Source: Frankiales bacterium
GTDB taxonomy: Bacteria; Actinomycetota; Actinomycetes; JAFAQI01
DNA length: 56,662 bases
Direction: 5' to 3'
NCBI GenBank assembly: GCA_025980325.1
Contig: JAICXQ010000009.1
Span: 1-56,662 of the forward strand
This document shows, in pieces, positions 1-7,550 of the stretch. Position 1 is the stretch's first letter, and every line of letters starts with the position of its first letter. The notes below the pieces were generated by a model. The model saw only the letters and a list, made by a program, of their open reading frames with translations. It did not search any database and was not told where the DNA came from. Position numbers and translations under genes: made by a program.

Positions 1-823
1 CGATGCTCGGCAGGACCATGGCCAGCAGCGCGAGCACCGCCAGCGGCAGCAGCCGGGAGATCGGCGCGGTCACACCGACCGCACGCGCGGCGATCAGGAA
101 CGTGACCACATGCCCGGCGACGACCACCGTCGAGGTGAGCAGCACCGCGGGCAACGCACGGCGATGCAGCATTCCGTCGCGAATGTCCGCCACCACGGCG
201 TTGCGCACCCGTGACCATCTCGAACGGGGATCACCGACGCGCATCCTGCCGACGGCCAGGACGGCCACGACGGCGAGCGCGGTCGCGACGACCGCGAGCG
301 CGACGTACGGCATCGACGAGCGAACCGGCGACGGCAACGCCAGCAGCACCGCGATCGTCAACACCGCCTGCACGGCCTGACCCGCGGCCCGCTCCCAGAC
401 CACTGCTCGCAGCGCGCGACCGACGTCGTGCACCGCGCGGCCGTGCCTGATCCCGCGGTGCACGTCGCCGGCGATGCCGCTCGGCAGCGTCAGGTTGAGG
501 AACACCGCCCGGTAGTACGCGGCGACCGCGGTCGGCAGAGACAGCCGGACGCCGAGACCGCGCGCGACGATTGTCCACCGCCATGCAGAGGTGAACGTCG
601 CGACGAACACGACGGCTGCGGCCGCAATCACAGCGCGACCGTCGACCGCCTTGACGCCGTCGAGGAACGGGCCGGTGCCCAACCGCCACACGACGATCGC
701 GAGCACCACTACCGCGACGAGCGGGCTGATCCACCGACGCCGGCGATGCGCACCCTCGTCGTACCCCGGTTCGCGGGTCGCCGACGTCGACACGGCGACG
801 TCGCGCTCGCGTACCTGCGTCAC
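1..823 (-). CDS. Flippase-like integral membrane protein (UPF0104 / LPG-synthase TM domain), partial
   Basis: The gene runs off the left edge, so its C-terminus is missing. The visible part starts at a GTG that overlaps the stop of the upstream methyltransferase (GTGA). After a short charged N-terminus come several hydrophobic segments: one near residues 30-50, one with the run AAAAVVFVATFTSAWRW, and one ending LLPLAVLALLAMVLPSI. Between them lie an aromatic segment (AYYRAVFLNLTLPSGIAGDV) and an Arg-rich loop with VWERAAGQ, the pattern I associate with the UPF0104/lysylphosphatidylglycerol synthase TM family of lipid flippase-like proteins. It is last in a coupled minus-strand operon. A role in moving a lipid or glycolipid is inference. 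Confidence 0.7.
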   Translation of the reverse strand, partial: MTQVRERDVAVSTSATREPGYDEGAHRRRRWISPLVAVVVLAIVVWRLGTGPFLDGVKAVDGRAVIAAAAVVFVATFTSAWRWTIVARGLGVRLSLPTAVAAYYRAVFLNLTLPSGIAGDVHRGIRHGRAVHDVGRALRAVVWERAAGQAVQAVLTIAVLLALPSPVRSSMPYVALAVVATALAVVAVLAVGRMRVGDPRSRWSRVRNAVVADIRDGMLHRRALPAVLLTSTVVVAGHVVTFLIAARAVGVTAPISRLLPLAVLALLAMVLPSI

Positions 824-1494
824 GAGGTCGTTGCGGTCAGGGCGGACGATCCGGTGGTGAGAAACGCGGTCCCGAAGCACAGCTCGTGCCAGGTGACATC
901 GGTCAGATTTTCCTGCATTGACGCGCGGATCGCCTCCCACGGGCGGCGTCCGATCCACTCGTCGATGGACGCGAACGGCCGTACGGCTGCGGTCCCGATG
1001 TGCGCCAGCCACCGCGGCGTCTTCGCGGGAACCTTGAGGTCGAGCACCGATAGTCGTCCGCCCGGGACCAGCGCCGCGGCGCCGTGCGCGATGACCGCCG
1101 CGCATTCGGGCACCTGCGACAACGCGTACGTCGACAGGATCCCGTCGACCTCGGTCGGGAACTCGAACGTCGCCGCGTCCGCCTGCTCGAGGCGCACGTT
1201 GCGCCAGCCGTTGTGCGCGATCCGTTCCTCGGCCTGGGCAAGCATCGCGTCGGTCAGGTCGACGCCGACGATGCGGCCCTCGGGTCCGATCGCGTCCTGG
1301 ATCAGCGCGAAGTTCAGCCCGGTGCCGCAGGCGACATCGACGACGGTGTCGCCCGGGTGCAGGCCGAGCGCACCGACCGCCCGAAGCCGTTGCGACCGCT
1401 GCGGGTACCCGGGGGCCGGGTACAACCGCGACGTGACGTCGTAGTGCTTCGCCTTCTTCCGGTACGTCTCGATCAGGTGCTCGTGCGCACTCAC
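820..1494 (-). CDS. Class I SAM-dependent methyltransferase (UbiE-like)
   Basis: A protein of 224 aa with a clear class I SAM-binding fold. Motif I is VVDVACGTGLNFA near residue 45, followed by the acidic strand end IVGVDLTDAML, the post-II AD motif (EQADAATF) and a GGRLSVLDLK segment. Such proteins transfer a methyl group from SAM to a small molecule or lipid; the substrate cannot be read from the sequence. I chose the GTG at 1494-1492, which overlaps the TGA of the SRPBCC gene, because the MT homology begins directly after it (SAHEHLIETYRKKAKHYD). Its own stop overlaps the start of the flippase-like gene, so three genes are translationally coupled. Confidence 0.85.
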   Translation of the reverse strand: MSAHEHLIETYRKKAKHYDVTSRLYPAPGYPQRSQRLRAVGALGLHPGDTVVDVACGTGLNFALIQDAIGPEGRIVGVDLTDAMLAQAEERIAHNGWRNVRLEQADAATFEFPTEVDGILSTYALSQVPECAAVIAHGAAALVPGGRLSVLDLKVPAKTPRWLAHIGTAAVRPFASIDEWIGRRPWEAIRASMQENLTDVTWHELCFGTAFLTTGSSALTATTS

Positions 1495-1982
1495 GAGGTG
1501 CCGCCCGCCGCCGCAGACGTGACCGGAGCCTCGACCGCCGCCTTGATCAAGACCATCTCGAGATCGCTCACCCGCTGGATCCTGCTCTTGAGCAGGCCGC
1601 TGGGGATCGCGCGCATCACGCCTTTGAGCTCGACCTCGATCCACATCGTCGCGTCGGTGTGCGCGTCGTCGGTCGGCTCCAGGTCCATGCCCCAGCGGGC
1701 CGCGGACGTGCCCAGCGGCCCGGCGAACGCCATGCGCCGGGGCGCATCGGCCGCGGTGACTTCCTGCGACCGCCCGCGGCTCGACCCGAACGGCCCCTTC
1801 GCCCGCTGGTCCAGCCGAGCGCCGGCCTGGAACGGAGCTCCGTCGCGGATCCGGCACTCGAGCACCGTCGGCGCCCACTCGGCCCAGCGCCCGACATCGG
1901 CGAGGTACGCCCACACCTCCTCGACGCCGCAGGCCATCGTCAAACGGCTCTCGGTCCGGAACGCGTTCGCGCCAAGGCTCAT
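1491..1982 (-). CDS. SRPBCC (START/polyketide-cyclase-like) family protein
   Basis: About 163 aa. The N-terminus (ESRLTMACGVEEVWAYLADVGRWAEWAPTV) is the typical opening of SRPBCC proteins: a strand, then a helix with the VWxxLxDxxxWxxWxP pattern. Later strands GPLGTSAARWGMDLEPTDD and TMWIEVELKG fit the helix-grip fold, which binds hydrophobic ligands. The ATG at 1982 is taken as start; in-frame GTG codons lie up to 12 bases further upstream (to 1994). It is first in the operon leading to the methyltransferase and flippase-like gene (GTGA overlap), so it may bind or carry the same lipid-like substrate. That link is inference. Confidence 0.7.
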   Translation of the reverse strand: MSLGANAFRTESRLTMACGVEEVWAYLADVGRWAEWAPTVLECRIRDGAPFQAGARLDQRAKGPFGSSRGRSQEVTAADAPRRMAFAGPLGTSAARWGMDLEPTDDAHTDATMWIEVELKGVMRAIPSGLLKSRIQRVSDLEMVLIKAAVEAPVTSAAAGGTS

Positions 1983-2154
1983 ACGGTCCACCACATCACG
2001 ACACTACGAATCCGCCTGCGCCGCGGTTCGATGCCGCGGATCCGTTGACATCCCCGACTCGGGAATCTAAAACTAATGGTGGTTGTCTTTAGTAGTGGGG
2101 TCGGGCGAACCGATGCCGCAACCGCTACGTGAATGAGGAAGAGGGAGCGGCCAC

Positions 2155-2814
2155 ATGACCACCACCGAGTGCACCCACTGCGACGAGCTTTCGACGGCCG
2201 TTGAGGCCGCACACGAACATGCGCTGCGGGCCTTCACCGACCCGGACGGCGACCACCTCGCCGGCATCTCCTGGCTGTCGGCGCACCTCGGCGCAGTCGA
2301 GGAGAGCGTCGCCAGATCCCTGCGCCAGCATTCGATCGCGTCGGCGACCGAATTGCGCGAGCAGCGCGCCGCCAACCGGCGGCTGCATCACGAACTGCGC
2401 ACCTTGGAGCAGGCGCTGGCGGGCGACGCGCTCGCGGCCCGCGTCGACATCAGCGCCAGCCGCGACCGCATCGTCACCGCTCTCGCGGAGCACGCGGCCG
2501 GCGAGCATCTGCTGCTCGACCGGCTCGGCCGGCACACGGGTGCGGAGACGAGCGCGGCCGTCGCGAGGCGGTATCACGACGCGCTCGTCGTCGGCCCGAC
2601 CCGGCCGCACCCGCGGCTGCCGTCGACGCTTCCGGTGATCGGCAGCGTCGTACGCAGAGCCGCCCGCGTCCGCGACCACGTGCTGGACACTCTCGACGGC
2701 CGGCGCAACCCGCTCCCGCGCCAGCGCCGGTCACGTCGCGAGCCGGGCCGTTGGGGCCACTACCTGCTGGGCACGCCGTTGGATGCGGCCCAGGACGACG
2801 GACGAAACGACTGA
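2155..2814 (+). CDS. Hypothetical helical protein, possibly hemerythrin-like
   Basis: 219 aa, preceded by a strong purine-rich ribosome site (GAGGAAGAGGGAG). Residues 1-135 are alpha-helical and rich in His and Glu (EAAHEHAL, WLSAHLGAVEESV, LHHELRTLEQAL, LAEHAAGEHLLLDRL), the spacing expected for a hemerythrin-like four-helix bundle with an N-terminal CTHC. The last 80 residues are basic and Pro/Arg-rich. The metal-binding interpretation is by eye and not secure. It stands alone on the plus strand between two minus-strand operons and ends 4 bases from the convergent GTP cyclohydrolase II gene. Confidence 0.55.
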   Translation: MTTTECTHCDELSTAVEAAHEHALRAFTDPDGDHLAGISWLSAHLGAVEESVARSLRQHSIASATELREQRAANRRLHHELRTLEQALAGDALAARVDISASRDRIVTALAEHAAGEHLLLDRLGRHTGAETSAAVARRYHDALVVGPTRPHPRLPSTLPVIGSVVRRAARVRDHVLDTLDGRRNPLPRQRRSRREPGRWGHYLLGTPLDAAQDDGRND

Positions 2815-2818
2815 TCGC

Positions 2819-3460
2819 TCACACCACGAGTCGGTGCGCGCCGCGGCTCGCTTTCGTGGCCAAGTAGTCGATGTTCGCGGGCGACGAGTGCACTCCGGTC
2901 GGCACCTGCTCGAGCACGGTCACGCCGAGCGCGGACATGCTCGCCACCTTGTCCGGGTTGTTGGTCAGCAGCCGCACGCTGGATTCGCCGAGTGCGGCCA
3001 GCATCTGCGCCGCGACGGTGTAGTCGCGCTCGTCGGCCGCATGTCCTAACGCGAGGTTGGCCTCGTAGGTGTCGAGGCCTTCTTCCTGCAGCACGTACGC
3101 GTCGAGCTTGTTGTACAGGCCGATGCCGCGGCCCTCCTGGCGCAGGTAGAGCAGGTAACCGCCGGAGGCGGCGATGCGCTCGACCGCCTCGCGCAACTGC
3201 GCCCCGCAGTCGCATCGCCAGCTACCGAAGACGTCTCCGGTCAAGCATTCGCTGTGCGGCCGTACCAGCGGCGGGCCGGCATGCCGGCCGGCGCGGGCCG
3301 GCGCCACCCGGTCGCCGAGACCGAGCGCGAGGTGCTCGCGCCCGTCGACGAGATCGTCGAACGTGTAGACGCGCGCCTTGGTCTCATAGCCGTCGACGAA
3401 ACGCAGCGGCAGCAGCACCTGCGTTCGCACCGTCGCCGGGACGAACCGGCCGGCGGTCAT
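2819..3460 (-). CDS. ribA: GTP cyclohydrolase II (RibA type, single domain)
   Basis: 213 aa, stand-alone GTP cyclohydrolase II. It opens the GTP imidazole ring, releasing formate and pyrophosphate to give 2,5-diamino-6-ribosylamino-pyrimidinone phosphate. The zinc site is intact: SECLTGDVFGSWRCDCG carries the three Cys ligands. The catalytic segment LLYLRQEGRGIGLYNK keeps the Tyr and Arg of the active site, and LLTNNPDK closes the GTP site. There is no RibB (DHBP synthase) domain, and ribB, ribH and ribE are not nearby, so this copy probably serves a pathway other than riboflavin. Its ATG overlaps the stop of the RibD-like gene (ATGA). It is the last gene of the operon that starts at 7466. 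Confidence 0.92.
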   Translation of the reverse strand: MTAGRFVPATVRTQVLLPLRFVDGYETKARVYTFDDLVDGREHLALGLGDRVAPARAGRHAGPPLVRPHSECLTGDVFGSWRCDCGAQLREAVERIAASGGYLLYLRQEGRGIGLYNKLDAYVLQEEGLDTYEANLALGHAADERDYTVAAQMLAALGESSVRLLTNNPDKVASMSALGVTVLEQVPTGVHSSPANIDYLATKASRGAHRLVV

Positions 3461-4161
3461 GCGATCGCCTGCTCGGCGCGGAAGCGCTCGGACAGCGCGT
3501 AGCGCAACAGCACGACGTCACCGATCTGCCGCGTCTCGGCCAGCTCGGCCCGGCGCTGCGCGTGGTACGGGAAGCAGCCGTCGCTGACGAAGCGGCGCGC
3601 CCGCGAGTCGCCGACGAAGAACGGCGCGACCACGAGTTGCAGCTCGTCGGCGATGTCCGCGGTGAGGAACTGGGTCAGCACGGTCCCGCCGCCTTCGACC
3701 ATCAGCCGGCGAACACCCCGCTCGTACAGGTCGATGCCGACCCGCTCCATCGACGGTTTGGTGCCGGCGTCGACGACGGTCGCGCAGCCGTCGAGCCGTT
3801 GGCGCAGGCCTTCGACGACCGGGGATTCGGCGTACACGAGCTTGTCGACGGCCCCGGCGGTGAAGAAGTCGGCGCACGGGCTGAGCCGGCCGCTGGCGGT
3901 GACGGTCACCTTCGTCGGCGCGGGCGGCAGGCCGCGGGCGACGCGCTGGCGTTGCCGGTGTGCGGCGCGCACGAGCAGCCGCGGGTTGTCGTTGCGGACG
4001 GTCGCCGCGCCGACCAGGATCGCGTCGCAGCTGGAGCGAACGGAGTCGACCCGGTCGAGGTCGGCCGCGTTCGACAGGGGTAGCCGCTTGACCGCGGCGC
4101 TGTCGAGGTAGCCGTCGATCGAGATCCCGCAACTCAGCAGCGTGTACGGTCGGTCAGCCAC
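3457..4161 (-). CDS. RibD C-terminal (pyrimidine reductase) family protein
   Basis: 234 aa, GTG start. It matches only the reductase half of RibD (dihydrofolate-reductase-like fold); the zinc deaminase half is absent. Motifs seen: LLSCGISIDGYLD at the start, ILVGAATVRNDNPRL (substrate and NADPH loop) near residue 50, and RLMVEGGGTVLTQFL near residue 155, the glycine-rich NADPH loop. The family reduces the ribosyl group of diaminopyrimidine phosphates to ribityl with NADPH. Direct coupling to GTP cyclohydrolase II suggests it acts on that enzyme's product, here without deamination. That order of steps is inference. Confidence 0.85.
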   Translation of the reverse strand: MADRPYTLLSCGISIDGYLDSAAVKRLPLSNAADLDRVDSVRSSCDAILVGAATVRNDNPRLLVRAAHRQRQRVARGLPPAPTKVTVTASGRLSPCADFFTAGAVDKLVYAESPVVEGLRQRLDGCATVVDAGTKPSMERVGIDLYERGVRRLMVEGGGTVLTQFLTADIADELQLVVAPFFVGDSRARRFVSDGCFPYHAQRRAELAETRQIGDVVLLRYALSERFRAEQAIA

Positions 4162-4211
4162 GGGGACCCCGGATGAACCCGCGTGTCATCGCCGTCACTC
4201 CTCTCTCGCCG

Positions 4212-5069
4212 CTACACGTCCGCACCGTGGCGGCGGTTCGACGGCGCCGGGCGGGCGGTCGCGAACAGGTCGGCGTGTGCGACCGTAACCTGCAACCGCC
4301 CTGCGGCGACATCCGCGAGCCGATCGCGCAGGTAGCCCCGCGCCAGGTTCGCGAACTCCGGCCGCTGCTCGCACGCCGCCGCCACCCATCCGGTCAGCCA
4401 CTCGACGACGAGACCGACGTGGTCCGGGCCGAGCCGCCACGGACTCGACCGTACGGCGACCCGCGCGCCGAGACGCATGAACGCCTCCGCGGTGTACCCG
4501 ACCGCGTCGGGCCCGAGTAGCTGCCGGCCGTGGTGGGTCCGGCGCTGATGCGCGTTGAAGGCCAGCCGGAACGCCTCGTCGAGTTGGTGCACGGGAGCCA
4601 GCGAGACCTCGCCGGTGACGGTCAGCGTGAACAGCACGTCGCAACCGCCGGTCATGCACGCCGCCGCGATGGCGTCGACTTCGCGAGCTGTCAGCAGGTC
4701 GAGCAGTGCGGACGTCGTGACGAGATCGGCACCGGCGACGTCGTCCGCACGCAACGCGGTGACGTCACCGGCGCGGGTCACGATCTGCACGGCATTGCCC
4801 TCGCCGTCGTTCGGCGCGGTGTGCGCGACCGCGCGCGCGAGCAGCCCGTCGTCCTGGTCGTGCAGCACCCACCGCTGCGGTCCGGGGAGTTGCGGGGCCA
4901 GCCAACGCGTCATCGAACCGGTCCCGCAACCGAGGTCGTGCACGACCAGGTCGCCGTTCGACAGTCCGGCGGTCACCTCTTGCACGAGGTCGCGCGACCG
5001 CGCTGCATGGTCGGCCGGCTCGCGCAGCGAGAGCCATTCCGGCGTGACCGTTCCCGCGAGGGCGGTCAT
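4212..5069 (-). CDS. Class I SAM-dependent methyltransferase in the GTP-cyclohydrolase cluster
   Basis: 285 aa. SAM motif I is VVHDLGCGTGSMTRWLA near residue 45, followed by WVLHDQDDGLLARA and the segment DLVTTSALLDLLTAREVDA. The C-terminal third is helical and unlike UbiE. The ATG at 5069 overlaps the stop of the glycosyltransferase (ATGA). Position between a glycosyltransferase and a RibD-like reductase suggests methylation of a pyrimidine, pterin or sugar intermediate of the same pathway; the substrate is unknown. A 50-base gap separates it from the RibD-like gene, the largest gap in this operon. Confidence 0.82.
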   Translation of the reverse strand: MTALAGTVTPEWLSLREPADHAARSRDLVQEVTAGLSNGDLVVHDLGCGTGSMTRWLAPQLPGPQRWVLHDQDDGLLARAVAHTAPNDGEGNAVQIVTRAGDVTALRADDVAGADLVTTSALLDLLTAREVDAIAAACMTGGCDVLFTLTVTGEVSLAPVHQLDEAFRLAFNAHQRRTHHGRQLLGPDAVGYTAEAFMRLGARVAVRSSPWRLGPDHVGLVVEWLTGWVAAACEQRPEFANLARGYLRDRLADVAAGRLQVTVAHADLFATARPAPSNRRHGADV

Positions 5070-6088
5070 CCGGGCACGCCCTCGAGCACCCGCGCGATCC
5101 GCGTCGTGGTCGATTGCCACGACGGCAGCGTCTTCGCGCGCTCGGCCGCTGCATCCCGCATTCGCCTCCGCAGGCCGGCGTCGGTCAACCATTCGCGCAG
5201 CACCGCGGCGAGATCCGTCGGCGCGCACGGATCGACCAGCCGTCCGGCGCCGGTGTCGCCCAGCGCCTCCGGGACACCGCCGATGTTCGTGGCGACGACC
5301 GGCAACCCGGACGCCAACGCTTCGGTGACGACCATGCCGTACGTCTCGCCGTGCGACGGGTGCACGAGAAGGTCCGACGTCGCGTACCCGTCGGCCAGCG
5401 CGGCCGCCGTCCGGACGCCGCAGAACGTCACCTGACTCGTGAGGCCGTGCGCGTCGACTCGCCGGCGGATGCAGTCGGCGAACTCGGGATCGCGCTCGAG
5501 TGATCCCACGACACGGCAACGCCACGGCAGGTCGCGGATCGCGGCCAGTGCGGCGACGAGAACGTCGTGGCCCTTGTGCGGGCTCACCGGTGCGACGCAC
5601 AGCAACTCGCCGCCGCCGGCCGTGCCGTGCGCCGGTGCGACCCGGTCGGCACCGGGCTCGGCGACATGCGCCGTCGCTGGGTCGAGCGAGTAGTGGCAGA
5701 GCAGATGCTTGCGCGCCCACTCACTCGTCATCACGACTGCGCGCGCGGCCGACAGCACCGCACTCTCGCCAGGGACTTCGAACGGCATATGGACGAGGAC
5801 GACCAGCCGGATCCGCTCGGCCGCCGGCACGAGCACCGGCGCCGCGGCCGATGCGACGAGCCCGTCCACGAGCACGAGCGCGTTGTCCGGAACCGACGCG
5901 ATCACGTTGTCCAGACGGCCGAGCGCATCACGATCCGGGCATGGCCACGATCCGTCGACGTGGTGTTCGGTCACATCCCAACCGAGACCCGGCAGCCCGT
6001 TGCAGATCCGGCGGTCGTAGACGTTGCCACCGCTCGGCCGGCGCGGATCGTCGATGCCGGCCGGCAGTACGGCGTGAACAACAGTCAC
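5066..6088 (-). CDS. Glycosyltransferase family 4 (GT-B fold)
   Basis: 340 aa, GTG start overlapping the stop of the PTPS homologue. The N-terminal acceptor domain has a glycine-rich loop ([17 protein letters not shown]); the C-terminal donor domain has [19 protein letters not shown] and the family's EX7E motif in [19 protein letters not shown], followed by [14 protein letters not shown]4 enzymes are retaining and use nucleotide-sugar donors. Cyanobacterial and green-sulfur pterin glucosyltransferases also belong to GT4, which fits a neighbour related to PTPS, but similarity to those enzymes in particular cannot be judged here. Confidence 0.88.
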   Translation of the reverse strand: MTVVHAVLPAGIDDPRRPSGGNVYDRRICNGLPGLGWDVTEHHVDGSWPCPDRDALGRLDNVIASVPDNALVLVDGLVASAAAPVLVPAAERIRLVVLVHMPFEVPGESAVLSAARAVVMTSEWARKHLLCHYSLDPATAHVAEPGADRVAPAHGTAGGGELLCVAPVSPHKGHDVLVAALAAIRDLPWRCRVVGSLERDPEFADCIRRRVDAHGLTSQVTFCGVRTAAALADGYATSDLLVHPSHGETYGMVVTEALASGLPVVATNIGGVPEALGDTGAGRLVDPCAPTDLAAVLREWLTDAGLRRRMRDAAAERAKTLPSWQSTTTRIARVLEGVPG

Positions 6089-6483
6089 AGTGGACGCTCG
6101 TATCCCGCCGATGCGATGTGCGACTCGTGCAGGATCACCGCGATCTCCGCCAGCTCGCGACCGCCGTCGCCCAACGCGCCGTCGTGCACCTGCGCCGCCA
6201 ACCGGTCGGCGACGAGTTTCGCGAGCATCTCCGTCGACGTGTTGACGCCGCTGAACTCCGGGATCTCGTCGAGATTGCGATACGTCAACTCGGCCAGAAC
6301 CTCATGCAACAGTTCGGTCGCCCGCCCGATGTCGACCACGATGTTGTCCGCGTCGAGCGCCGCACGCCGGAAGGTCGCATCCACGACGTACGTCGCGCCG
6401 TGCAGTCGTTGCGCCGGACCGAAGACGTCACCCCGGAAGCTGTGCGCGATCATCATGTGGTCGCGCACCGTCACGCTGAACAT
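6085..6483 (-). CDS. 6-pyruvoyltetrahydropterin synthase/QueD family homologue with altered active site
   Basis: 132 aa from the ATG at 6483, the normal length for the family. The fold signature is present: [46 protein letters not shown] and [11 protein letters not shown]. By eye against QueD/PTPS, the first zinc His (IAHS) and the His of HGH are kept, but the second His of HGH is Ala. The Cys shortly before HGH is Ala, and the Asp-His pair before the NPTxE segment reads Thr-Tyr. The late Glu (HES) is kept. It may catalyse a different reaction or only bind a pterin-like ligand. It overlaps the MDR dehydrogenase end by 13 bases and the GT4 start by four. Confidence 0.8.
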   Translation of the reverse strand: MFSVTVRDHMMIAHSFRGDVFGPAQRLHGATYVVDATFRRAALDADNIVVDIGRATELLHEVLAELTYRNLDEIPEFSGVNTSTEMLAKLVADRLAAQVHDGALGDGGRELAEIAVILHESHIASAGYERPL

Positions 6484-7466
6484 GGCGCCTCGCCGTCGTA
6501 GCTGATCGTCTGGCACACGCCCTTCACGTCACCGGTTGCCATCGCCGCCATCAACTGCGGGAGTTCGGCGAACGGCGTCGGCCCGGCGAGAACGGCGTCG
6601 AATGCGTCGTCGCGCAACAGGTCGAGTGCGAGCGACATCCGATCCGCAGTCGTGCGCGACGACCGGCGCGCGGGCGACACGAGACCGACCTGGCTCGACC
6701 GGATCGTGAGGCGCCGCGAGTGGTACGCCTCGCCCAGATGCAACGGCACCGGCGCATCGCCGTACCAGCTGAGATCCAGCACCGTTCCCTCCGGGCGCAA
6801 GAGCTCCAGTGCGAGTTGCAGCCCGGCCGCAGTGCCGCTCGCATGGACGACGAGATCCACGTCGCGCGGCGCGCCGGCGGGCGGGGCGAAATCGACGCCC
6901 AGGTCGTGCGCGACACTCGCCCGTTCGGTGTCGACATCGACGAGGGTCACGTCCGCGGCCGGAAAACGCGCGAGCAGCCGTGCGGTGCAGCACCCGACCA
7001 TGCCGGCTCCGATGACCGCGATCCGGTCGCCGATGAGCGGCGCGGCATCCCACAGCGCGTTCACCGCCGTCTCGACCGTGCCGGCGAGAACCGCCCGCGC
7101 CGGTGGCACGCCGTCCGGCACGGGAGTCACCGCCGCCGCGGGTACGACGTACGCGGTCTGATGCGGGTAGAGGCAGAACACCGTGCGCCCGACCATGTGC
7201 GCCGGCCCGGCTTCGACGACGCCGACGTTGAGGTAGCCGTACTTCACCGGGCCGGGGAACTCGCCCTCCTGGAACGGCGCGCGCATCTGGCTGTACTGGT
7301 TCGGCGGCACGTGCCCGCCGAACACGATCGACTCGGTGCCCCGGCTGACCGCCGTGTGCAGGGTCCGGACGAGAACGTCACCGGGGCGCTGCGCCGCGAC
7401 GTCCGTGCGGCGGATCTCGCCCGATCCGGCCGCGCGCACCCAGAACGCTCTGGCCTCTCGCACCAT
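6471..7466 (-). CDS. Medium-chain dehydrogenase (BchC-like, probably zinc-independent)
   Basis: 331 aa from the ATG at 7466, preceded by AGGAGGG. The Rossmann loop is [20 protein letters not shown] followed by VTLVDVD, so it binds NAD(P). The N-terminal catalytic domain has [15 protein letters not shown] where classical enzymes carry the catalytic zinc Cys, and [13 protein letters not shown] in place of the GHE motif, so the catalytic zinc is probably absent. This resembles BchC-type members. It is first in the six-gene minus-strand operon and has a divergent partner starting at 7551, with 84 bases between them holding both promoters. It presumably oxidises or reduces a pathway intermediate. 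Confidence 0.82.
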   Translation of the reverse strand: MVREARAFWVRAAGSGEIRRTDVAAQRPGDVLVRTLHTAVSRGTESIVFGGHVPPNQYSQMRAPFQEGEFPGPVKYGYLNVGVVEAGPAHMVGRTVFCLYPHQTAYVVPAAAVTPVPDGVPPARAVLAGTVETAVNALWDAAPLIGDRIAVIGAGMVGCCTARLLARFPAADVTLVDVDTERASVAHDLGVDFAPPAGAPRDVDLVVHASGTAAGLQLALELLRPEGTVLDLSWYGDAPVPLHLGEAYHSRRLTIRSSQVGLVSPARRSSRTTADRMSLALDLLRDDAFDAVLAGPTPFAELPQLMAAMATGDVKGVCQTISYDGEAPCSA

Positions 7467-7550
7467 CGGCAGGGGCCCTCCTGACCGTTGCGGGCTGAAC
7501 CTACCCGCCGTGAGACTCGTGTCGTTCACTGTCAGCACAACGGAGGCCTG

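Noticed and set aside
428-1444. Long plus-strand frame opposite the flippase-like and methyltransferase genes
   Set aside because: Arg/Pro/Thr-rich translation without domain features; the minus-strand frames carry the SAM and membrane motifs. It is a GC-rich shadow.
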